Positions 1 through 5,509 of a DNA stretch of 10,019 nucleotides are shown one piece after another (positions within the stretch are counted from its first letter, which is position 1; every line of letters begins with the position of its first letter). Below the pieces are notes generated by a model. The model did no database searches. It was not told the origin of the DNA and was given only the letters and a program-made list of their open reading frames with translations. Both the position numbers and the translations under genes were made by a program. The stretch comes from Tangfeifania sp. Lineage in GTDB: Bacteria; Bacteroidota; Bacteroidia; Bacteroidales; Prolixibacteraceae. The stretch spans positions 1 through 10,019 of the forward strand of contig JAGYMR010000085.1 in assembly GCA_018400515.1 (NCBI GenBank). The letters are read 5' to 3'.

Positions 1-140
1 ACCACACGCATCTTGAGTTAGGGAGAAGTACCCACCCGGTCAGGCATACCTGCTTTATAGTCTGGGATGAATTTCAGTGCCTCCCAGCCTGCGTTCTCTA
101 CTGCAATTCTGAACTTCTTCTCTAGCTTTGATTCTTTCAT
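1..140 (-). pseudogene. VRR-NUC domain nuclease, N-terminal part, frameshifted and cut by the window edge
   Basis: VRR-NUC proteins are small PD-(D/E)XK-type nucleases common in phages and other mobile elements. Reading leftward from the ATG at 140-138, the frame begins MKESKLEKKF and continues through ALKFIPDYKAGMPDRV, which matches the family's KF-P-G-PDR block. It then stops after GTSP at the TAA at 20-18, giving only 40 residues. Dropping one base from the GGG run (plus-strand 31-33) gives PDRV followed by VLLPNSRCVW, the expected next strand of the fold. The family's catalytic E-x-K lies beyond the window. An AGGAG ribosome-binding site lies about six bases before the ATG, supporting this start. 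The break could be a real inactivating indel, a sequencing error, or (less likely) programmed +1 frameshifting at CCC-TAA. Family recognition is by eye from about 50 residues. Confidence 0.72.
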
Positions 141-185
141 TTTCTCTCCTGCTGTGATCATGGGGACCTAAAAGACCGTAAAAAC

Positions 186-214
186 AAGTTCTCCAACATA
201 TATAGGAGAAACTT
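186..214. repeat. Imperfect inverted repeat in the leader of the VRR-NUC gene
   Basis: AAGTTCTCC (186-194) pairs with GGAGAAACTT (205-214), leaving one bulged base and a 10-base loop. On the minus strand it would fall in the RNA leader or promoter region upstream of the VRR-NUC start at 140. Function unknown. Confidence 0.4.
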
Positions 215-226
215 TTTAATAATCTC

Positions 227-285
227 TAACTATATATATTATATATAATATTACTCTATATGATATATAATATATATAATAGTTA
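227..285. repeat. AT-rich imperfect palindrome
   Basis: Only five of 59 bases are G or C. The outer arms are TAACTA (227-232) and TAGTTA (280-285). The inner 14-base arms, at 233-246 and 263-276, are perfect complements. Three unpaired bases lie at 277-279 and the loop covers 247-262. It could be an easily melted origin segment, a cruciform, or simply a set of TATAAT-like promoter elements for the leftward VRR-NUC gene; the sequence alone does not choose among these. Confidence 0.6.
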
Positions 286-377
286 CTATTTCTCTAAAGT
301 AGAAATTTTTATGGTCCTTTTGGTCCCTCCCACACATTATTCCTTATTTTAAAAGCATTTAACCCGGGACCATACCC

Positions 378-404
378 GGGACCATAAAGCTTTTTTATGG
401 TCCC
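378..404. repeat. Perfect 11-bp hairpin built from two inverted boxes
   Basis: GGGACCATAAA (378-388) and TTTATGGTCCC (394-404) are exact complements around the 5-base loop GCTTT. It shares its right arm with a possible longer pairing to 434-444, so alternative structures are possible. Confidence 0.75.
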
Positions 405-430
405 TATGGTCCCCCGCTGCGGGGACCATA
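405..430. repeat. Perfect 10-bp hairpin built from two inverted boxes
   Basis: TATGGTCCCC (405-414) and GGGGACCATA (421-430) are exact complements around the loop CGCTGC. The flanking boxes at 394-404 and 434-444 are also complementary, so the whole 394-444 block can fold as a longer stem. There is no T tract directly after the stem, so it is not an obvious intrinsic terminator. Confidence 0.75.
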
Positions 431-521
431 ACGGGGACCATAAAAGCCTCTGCTGGGGACCATAAGATAAGAATGGCCACGCTTTTAGAGCTCTCTCTCG
501 AACGCTTTTTGCCGATTTAAC

Positions 522-1034
522 CTATTTATACCAACCGGCATATTTTTCGTAAGCAGCCGCAATCCGTTGAATTTCTCCATGAAGCAAATCGGGACCGATA
601 TCCTTAATTTTTTTTGCAGGGATTCCGGCATAAACGCTGCCGGATTCAACATGTGTGCCTTTGGTAACGACAGAACCTGCCGCAATAATGGAATTGCTTT
701 CCACGATGGCATCATCGAGGACGACCGAGTTAATCCCGATCATTGAGTTGTCTTTTATGGTGCAGCCGTGCACCACCGCACCATGGGCAATGGTCACATT
801 GTTACCGATGGTGGTGGGTGATTTCTGATAGGTACCGTGAATAACGGCGTTGTCCTGAATGTTGGTATTGCTTCCGATTCTTATGAAATGAACATCGCCC
901 CTTACGACCGCATTGAACCAGATGCTGCAATTGTCACCCGTTTCGACATCGCCAATCAGGGTAGCTGTTTCGGCCAGAAAACAATTTTTTCCGGTGATGG
1001 GGGTTTTCCCCCGGATGGTTTTTATGAGTGCCAT
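522..1034 (-). CDS. Gamma-class carbonic anhydrase family protein (YrdA/PaaY-like left-handed beta-helix)
   Basis: A 170-residue cytoplasmic protein of the hexapeptide-repeat family, whose members form trimers with metal sites at subunit interfaces and, in active cases, interconvert CO2 and bicarbonate. Hexapeptide turns run from about residue 20 to 140. The three expected metal-binding histidines are His66 (VIHGT), His84 and His89 (IAHGAVVHG). Arg45 and Asp47 in NAVVRGD and Gln60-Asp61 match conserved active-site positions. A C-terminal amphipathic helix (about 150-165) ends in YAGWYK, usual for the short bacterial branch. Length is typical. The ATG at 1034 is chosen because the family normally starts just before the PxI/G segment. 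The gene is transcribed away from korA, with a 205-base divergent gap. Many short members lack measurable carbonic anhydrase activity or act on other substrates, so the activity is inferred. Confidence 0.9.
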   Translation of the reverse strand: MALIKTIRGKTPITGKNCFLAETATLIGDVETGDNCSIWFNAVVRGDVHFIRIGSNTNIQDNAVIHGTYQKSPTTIGNNVTIAHGAVVHGCTIKDNSMIGINSVVLDDAIVESNSIIAAGSVVTKGTHVESGSVYAGIPAKKIKDIGPDLLHGEIQRIAAAYEKYAGWYK

Positions 1035-1059
1035 TACTGCTTCAAATTTATATTGATTC

Positions 1060-1067
1060 CAAATGTA
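1060..1067 (-). promoter_or_regulatory. Candidate Bacteroidota -7 element for the gamma-carbonic anhydrase gene
   Basis: On the minus strand this reads TACATTTG, a full match to TAnnTTTG, and would give a leader of about 20 bases before the ATG at 1034. No clear TTTG lies about 20 bases further upstream. A second match (TAAATTTG at 1050-1043) is too close to the ATG unless the message is nearly leaderless. Confidence 0.3.
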
Positions 1068-1119
1068 TTAAAACCTTTAAATAATTGGATACGTCCTTCC
1101 TGAGGTGTTAAATAATGGT

Positions 1120-1127
1120 TATTTTTG
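1120..1127 (+). promoter_or_regulatory. Candidate Bacteroidota -7 element for korA-korB
   Basis: TATTTTTG matches TAnnTTTG exactly and points toward korA. Transcription would start near 1134, giving a leader of about 105 bases before the ATG at 1240. The -33 region is weak (TTCCTG around 1097-1102), so this is a candidate only. Confidence 0.35.
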
Positions 1128-1239
1128 TCACTTGAAAAGAAAGGCTGAAAAATTTAACGCGATTTGGAGTTAGGGATTGTTAATTTTAAAGCCTTTTTTT
1201 CTTTGGAACTGGAATTATGATCAAAAAAACAGACAATCA

Positions 1240-3078
1240 ATGAAGGATGCAAAAGTGATAAAGCTGGAAGAAGTGGCCATCCGTTTTTCCGGAGATTCGG
1301 GGGATGGCATGCAGCTTACAGGGACTTTGTTTTCCGATGCAACCGCACTTTTGGGGAATGACATTTCTACATTTCCCGATTACCCTTCTGAAATACGGGC
1401 ACCGCAGGGGACTGTTGGCGGCGTTTCGGGGTTTCAGGTGCAGTTTGGCGAAAAGCAGGTGGATACCCCGGGGGATTATGCGCATATTTTGGTGGCCATG
1501 AACCCTGCAGCTATTAAGGCAAATGCAAAATTTATGAATCCCGGGGGGACCATTATATATGATACGGATGCCTTCAGCGAAAAGAATTTGAAGAAGGCGG
1601 GCTTTCAAACCGATGATCCATTCAAAGAAACCGGCCTTGAAGATTTTTATAAAATTGCCGTTCCGGTTACAAGTCTGACCCGGGAAGGTTTAAAAGATTT
1701 CGGACTGGACAATAAAAGCATTCTCAGGAGCAAAAACATGTTTGCCCTGGGGTTGGTCTGCTGGATGTTTAACCGCCCACTCGATTATATCGAAGAGTTT
1801 TTGCGGTCGAAGTTTGCTAAAAAGCCGGTGGTTGTTGATTCCAACATAAAAGTGCTGCGCAGCGGTTATAATTACGGCCTTAACATGCAGCACATGACTC
1901 CCAGTTACCTGGTGCATCCTGCCAACATTGAAAAGGGGACTTACCGGAACATTAACGGGAATATAGCCACCGCCTGGGGATTGCTGGCTGCATCTGAAAA
2001 GTCGGGGCTGGAGTTGTTTTTAGGTTCTTATCCCATTACCCCTGCCACCGATATTCTGGCTGCACTTTCGCAGCGGAAAGACCTGGGGGTAAAAACCTAT
2101 CAGGCCGAAGACGAGATTGCAGGGGTTACGGCAGCCATTGGGGCTGCATTTGCAGGAGATCTTGCCGTAACCACCACTTCCGGGCCCGGTCTTGCCCTAA
2201 AATCGGAAGCAGTGGGATTGGCTGTCATGGCAGAACTTCCCCTGGTCATCGTCGACGTTCAGCGGGGAGGGCCCTCCACCGGTTTGCCCACAAAAACCGA
2301 GCAGTCGGATCTGTTGCAGGCACTTTATGGCCGGAGCGGAGAGAGTCCGGTAGTGGTAATGGCGGCATCCAGCCCGTCAGATTGCTTCTACTTTGCCTTT
2401 CAGGCTGCAAAAATCGCACTGGAGCGCATGGTTCCTGTCATTTTACTGACCGATGGATTCCTCGGCAACGGAAGTGAGCCATGGAAAATACCTAAAATGG
2501 CTGAACTTCCTTCCATTACTCCCCGCGTTGCCAGGAACGTTTCTTCCTTTCAGGCCTACAAAAGGGATGAAAATACCCTTTCAAGAGAATGGGCCTGGCC
2601 CGGAATGAAGGATTTTGAACACCGGATTGGCGGACTTGAAAAAGATGTTTCCGGGACTGTGAGCCATGTTCCCGAGAATCACCAACGGAATACGAACATC
2701 CGGAAAGAGAAAGTTCAAAAAGTGGCGGATATGATTCCCCGCCTGGAAGTGTGCGGCGATCCTGATGGCGATATCCTTGTTGTTGGCTGGGGTGGAACGT
2801 ACGGTCATTTGCTCAGTACCGTCCGGGAACTTCGTGAAGAGGGGGTCAATGTGAGTCTGGCACATTTCAATTACATCCAACCGCTTCCCGGAAATGTCCC
2901 GGAACTTTTCAGCAAATTCAAAAAAATCGTTGTTTGTGAATTGAACCTGGGCCAGTTTGCCAGTTATCTGCGCGATAAGGTTCCCGGATTTGAGTATCAG
3001 CAGTTCAATAAAGTGAAGGGGTTGCCTTTTACCGTTTTTGAATTAAAACAGGGCATTTATAAATTACTGGAGGATTAA
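1240..3078 (+). CDS. korA: 2-oxoglutarate (2-oxoacid):ferredoxin oxidoreductase, fused gamma-alpha subunit KorA
   Basis: With KorB this subunit makes the thiamine-diphosphate enzyme that converts a 2-oxoacid plus CoA to acyl-CoA, CO2 and reduced ferredoxin, or the reverse. It has 612 residues, normal for the fused form. The gamma domain comes first (about 12-200), beginning FSGDSGDGMQLTG with the DYPSEIRAPQGT block near 47-58. The pyrimidine-binding alpha domain follows, with SYPITPATD (263-271), TTSGPGLALKSEA (312-324) and QRGGPSTGLPTKTEQSD (341-357). The C-terminal domain (about 535-612) has VVGWGGTYG. The frame is open back to a TTG at 1177, but MKDAKVIKLEE at 1240 is chosen because family members start just before this point and the extra 21 residues resemble nothing. 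The stop lies two bases before korB, so the pair is clearly one operon. Substrate preference for 2-oxoglutarate over other 2-oxoacids is inferred from family resemblance. Confidence 0.93.
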   Translation: MKDAKVIKLEEVAIRFSGDSGDGMQLTGTLFSDATALLGNDISTFPDYPSEIRAPQGTVGGVSGFQVQFGEKQVDTPGDYAHILVAMNPAAIKANAKFMNPGGTIIYDTDAFSEKNLKKAGFQTDDPFKETGLEDFYKIAVPVTSLTREGLKDFGLDNKSILRSKNMFALGLVCWMFNRPLDYIEEFLRSKFAKKPVVVDSNIKVLRSGYNYGLNMQHMTPSYLVHPANIEKGTYRNINGNIATAWGLLAASEKSGLELFLGSYPITPATDILAALSQRKDLGVKTYQAEDEIAGVTAAIGAAFAGDLAVTTTSGPGLALKSEAVGLAVMAELPLVIVDVQRGGPSTGLPTKTEQSDLLQALYGRSGESPVVVMAASSPSDCFYFAFQAAKIALERMVPVILLTDGFLGNGSEPWKIPKMAELPSITPRVARNVSSFQAYKRDENTLSREWAWPGMKDFEHRIGGLEKDVSGTVSHVPENHQRNTNIRKEKVQKVADMIPRLEVCGDPDGDILVVGWGGTYGHLLSTVRELREEGVNVSLAHFNYIQPLPGNVPELFSKFKKIVVCELNLGQFASYLRDKVPGFEYQQFNKVKGLPFTVFELKQGIYKLLED

Positions 3079-3080
3079 CC

Positions 3081-4133
3081 ATGGAAAAGCAAAAATATAC
3101 GGCCAAAGATTTTAAAAGTGAGAATGAAGTGCGCTGGTGCCCCGGTTGCGGGAACTATGCCATCATGAATGCGATTCAGCGGACCATGGCCGGTCTTGGT
3201 ATTCCCAAAGAGAATTTTGCAGTTATCTCCGGCATTGGTTGTTCCTCCCGGTTTCCCTATTATATGAGTACTTTCGGATTTCATACCATCCACGGACGAG
3301 CCGCAGCTGTCGCCTCCGGTGTAAAAATGGCCAATCCCGAACTGAGTGTTTGGGTGATTACAGGCGATGGTGATGCCCTGGCAATCGGTGGAAACCATTT
3401 TATCCATACCATTCGCCGGAATGTTGACCTGAATGTGGTGCTTTTTAACAACCGGATTTACGGTCTGACAAAAGGACAATATTCACCTACCTCCGAGCGG
3501 GGATTCAAAAGTAAAACCTCTCCTTTCGGAACCATTGAAGATCCCTTTTTTCCGGGACAACTGGTTATTGGGGCACGGGGGGCTTTCTTTGCCCGTACCA
3601 TTGACACCCAACTGAAACTGAGCCAGGCGGTTTTTAATGAAGCAGCCGGATACAAAGGGGCATCGGTCGTCGAAGTATTGCAGAATTGTGTGATTTATAA
3701 TAATGGTGTTCACCGGGAAATTACCGATCCTGAACATGCCGCCGATCATCAGCTGATCCTGGAACATGGAAAACCAATGGTGTTCGGTGCTGAAAAGCAA
3801 AAGGGGATCGTCATGGAAAACGGCCGGTTGAAAGTGGCTCAGATCGGGAAGAATGGGGTTACCATCGATGATATCCTTGTCCATGACGCCCGCGAAACGG
3901 ATCCGACACTGCACCTGGCCCTGATCAATCTGTCATTGCCCGAATTTCCGGTGGCTTTCGGTGTCATCCGCAGCGTGCCTTCTCCAAATTATGATGCCGA
4001 AATGGAAAAACAGATTGAACATGTGCAGCAGGACAGAAAGATTAAATGTGTGGATGATCTGCTGCATTCAGGAAATACCTGGGAAATCAATGGTAACGGC
4101 AACGGCAGTGCCGGAAAATGTGCCCCTAAATAA
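3081..4133 (+). CDS. korB: 2-oxoglutarate (2-oxoacid):ferredoxin oxidoreductase, beta subunit KorB
   Basis: This is the subunit that binds thiamine diphosphate and one 4Fe-4S cluster. The 350-residue protein shows WCPGCG (19-24), GIGCSS (51-56), the diphosphate/Mg2+ motif GDGDALAIGGNH (95-106) and LFNNRIYGLTKGQYSPTS (121-138). Likely cluster ligands are Cys20, Cys23, Cys54 and Cys203 (in VLQNCVIYN). The C-terminal extension (about 240-350) is typical, ending in an Asn/Gly-rich tail near 338-345. A GGAGG ribosome-binding site at 3069-3073, seven bases before the ATG, fixes the start and overlaps the end of korA. No separate ferredoxin-like KorC or KorD gene is present here, so this looks like the two-subunit form. 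No terminator is evident after the gene, so transcription may continue into the next gene 83 bases on. Confidence 0.94.
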   Translation: MEKQKYTAKDFKSENEVRWCPGCGNYAIMNAIQRTMAGLGIPKENFAVISGIGCSSRFPYYMSTFGFHTIHGRAAAVASGVKMANPELSVWVITGDGDALAIGGNHFIHTIRRNVDLNVVLFNNRIYGLTKGQYSPTSERGFKSKTSPFGTIEDPFFPGQLVIGARGAFFARTIDTQLKLSQAVFNEAAGYKGASVVEVLQNCVIYNNGVHREITDPEHAADHQLILEHGKPMVFGAEKQKGIVMENGRLKVAQIGKNGVTIDDILVHDARETDPTLHLALINLSLPEFPVAFGVIRSVPSPNYDAEMEKQIEHVQQDRKIKCVDDLLHSGNTWEINGNGNGSAGKCAPK

Positions 4134-4216
4134 TGCAGGGGGCCCTGAAATTTTCTCTGATCTGTGCCCGGCAAGAAACGGGGAAACAAAAAAGCTAAAC
4201 GAGTGCAATGGGAAAA

Positions 4217-5380
4217 ATGCAAATCATTCGTGTTGAAGAAAAAACAACCATTGAAGCGTTCCATCGACTTCCGGAAACCCTTTTTAAAAATGATCCCAAC
4301 TACACGCCGCTTCTCCGGCCTATGATCGAAGATAATTTTAATCCCCGGAAGAATGCCAAATTTAAGAACGGGGATGCCAGGCGCTGGATTTTGAAAAAGG
4401 GTGGTGCTTGTGTGGGACGGATTGCGGCTTTTTATTATGAAGGGTATTCTTACCATTATGACCAACCAACGGGGTGTGTCGGTTTTTTTGAATGCATTGA
4501 TGACCAGAAGGCAGCCGGCCTTCTTTTTGATACCGCCCGGGAGTGGCTTCAGAAAAACGGACTGGAGGCGATGGATGGTCCGGTGAATTTTGGAGAGAAC
4601 TTTTTTTACTGGGGGCTCCTGGTGGAGGGATTTGGACCGCAAACTTTTGGTATGCAGTACCATCCCCCCTATTACAGGAAGCTTTTTGAGCAGTACGGGT
4701 TTAAAGTTTTCTATAAACAGTACAGTTATTCGATGGACATCACCCATCCGGACCTCCCCGAACGTTTTTGGAGAATTGCTGCCCGTGTTGCAAAGAATCC
4801 CGAATACCGCTATGAGCATTTTACTTTCAGGGAACAGGACAGATTCCTGAACGATTTTATTGAAATTCACCGGCAGGCATGGGCGGAACACAGCAATTAC
4901 AAGCCAGCCAGTTACGAGCAGTTGAAGGAGATGGTTCAGCAGGCCCGCTTTCTTCTCGAGGAAAAATTTATATGGTTTGCCTATTACCACGGGCAACCCA
5001 TCGGATTTTTTATGATGATCCCCGACCTCAATCAGATCCTCCGGAAACTGGGAACAGGGAAAATCAACTTTTTTCGGTTCCTCCGGATGTTCTATTATAA
5101 AAAAACAAAAACCATTACCCGCAGCAGGGTGATCGTTCTTGGTGTCATTCCGAAGTTTCAGCGCCGCGGGATTGAGTCAGGAATTTTCCACCACCTGAAA
5201 CAGGTCATGTTGAAAAAATCATGGTATAACGATTTGGAAATGAGCTGGGTGGGTGATTTCAACCCGAAGATGAATGCCCTCTTCAAATCGTTCGGGGCCC
5301 GCCATGCGCTGACCCATGTCACAATGCGCTTCCTGTTCGACCGCAACAGGGAATTTAAACGGGCACCCGTCATTGAGTGA
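4217..5380 (+). CDS. GNAT-fold N-acetyltransferase-like protein, first of a tandem pair
   Basis: A soluble 387-residue protein with no signal peptide or membrane segment. An N-terminal region carries the family's NPRKNAKFKNGDARRW (42-57) and EAMDGPVNFGEN (117-128), then WGLLVEGF and a YYRKLFEQYGF segment. The second half resembles a GNAT domain: strand FIWFAYYHGQPIGFF (251-265), acetyl-CoA loop region LGVIPKFQRRGIES (308-321) and NPKMNALFKSFGA near 349-361. In the loop the usual final Gly/Ala of Q/R-x-x-G-x-G/A is Glu320, so cofactor binding is not certain. The start at 4217 is preferred over the ATG at 4208 because it aligns exactly with the downstream paralogue; the longer form adds only MGK. 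Homologues are known to me only as conserved hypothetical or GNAT-family proteins, so the substrate is unknown. It may be co-transcribed with korAB. Confidence 0.82.
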   Translation: MQIIRVEEKTTIEAFHRLPETLFKNDPNYTPLLRPMIEDNFNPRKNAKFKNGDARRWILKKGGACVGRIAAFYYEGYSYHYDQPTGCVGFFECIDDQKAAGLLFDTAREWLQKNGLEAMDGPVNFGENFFYWGLLVEGFGPQTFGMQYHPPYYRKLFEQYGFKVFYKQYSYSMDITHPDLPERFWRIAARVAKNPEYRYEHFTFREQDRFLNDFIEIHRQAWAEHSNYKPASYEQLKEMVQQARFLLEEKFIWFAYYHGQPIGFFMMIPDLNQILRKLGTGKINFFRFLRMFYYKKTKTITRSRVIVLGVIPKFQRRGIESGIFHHLKQVMLKKSWYNDLEMSWVGDFNPKMNALFKSFGARHALTHVTMRFLFDRNREFKRAPVIE

Positions 5381-5509
5381 TGAAACAGGCCAAAAGCTGT
5401 TGCTTCCGCCTGAAAAAGTATATATTCACGGCGGATTCCGTTTGCAGCCATGGAGAAAAATAAATATTCTTCCCGCTTTTCTAAAAAAAATCTTTAAATT
5501 ACTAACGGA

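Larger units (their letters stand above)
162..466. repeat. Cluster of GGGACCATA boxes in both orientations
   Basis: The 9-mer GGGACCATA occurs exactly at 366-374, 378-386, 422-430, 434-442 and 456-464 on the plus strand. Its complement TATGGTCCC occurs at 396-404 and 405-413. A copy with 8 of 9 bases is at 310-317, and weaker copies are at 318-327, 162-173 and 173-184. Most copies are flanked by a short A run on the ATA side, so the extended box is about GGGGACCATAAAA. Positions 363-374 and 375-386 are a perfect 12-base tandem repeat (CCCGGGACCATA). Plus-strand spacings are 12, 44, 12 and 22 bases. The arrangement suggests binding sites for one protein such as a replication initiator or repressor. 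It is not a CRISPR array, because the copies are too short and irregularly spaced. Confidence 0.85.
141..480. other. Gene-free, repeat-rich control or origin-like region of the putative mobile element
   Basis: No credible coding region lies in these 340 bases. Going left to right there are: two degenerate copies of a GGGGACCATAAAA-type box (162-184); an imperfect hairpin (186-214); an extremely AT-rich imperfect palindrome (227-285); an inverted pair of boxes (306-327); and a dense cluster of boxes in both orientations (363-466). An AT-rich stretch beside short repeated boxes and hairpins is the usual layout of a phage or plasmid replication origin or a multi-operator control region. That reading is inference. 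The composition is unlike the chromosomal intergenic regions further right. Confidence 0.6.

Noticed and set aside
404..463. Tiny minus-strand reading frame rich in YGPR (19 residues)
   Set aside because: It is only the translation of the box repeats, with no ribosome-binding site and no known family.
310..466. CRISPR array
   Set aside because: Repeats are about 9-13 bases, occur in both orientations and have irregular or no spacers; no cas genes are seen.
837..1103. Plus-strand open frame over the carbonic anhydrase gene
   Set aside because: It is a shadow frame; the minus-strand protein has clear family motifs and metal ligands.
1177..1239. N-terminal extension of KorA from a TTG start
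   Set aside because: It adds 21 residues unlike the family, uses a poor start codon, and the ATG at 1240 begins where KorA homologues begin.
1546..1554. Extra GGGACCAT-like box inside korA
   Set aside because: It matches 8 of 9 bases in a coding region without neighbouring copies, so it is most likely chance.
4135..4145. CAGGG-G-CCCTG-like palindrome after korB as a terminator
   Set aside because: It leaves almost no loop and has no T tract.
3989..4996. Long minus-strand open frame of 335 codons across korB and the first GNAT gene
   Set aside because: It spans two well-supported plus-strand genes and an intergenic gap, and its translation shows no recognisable domain.
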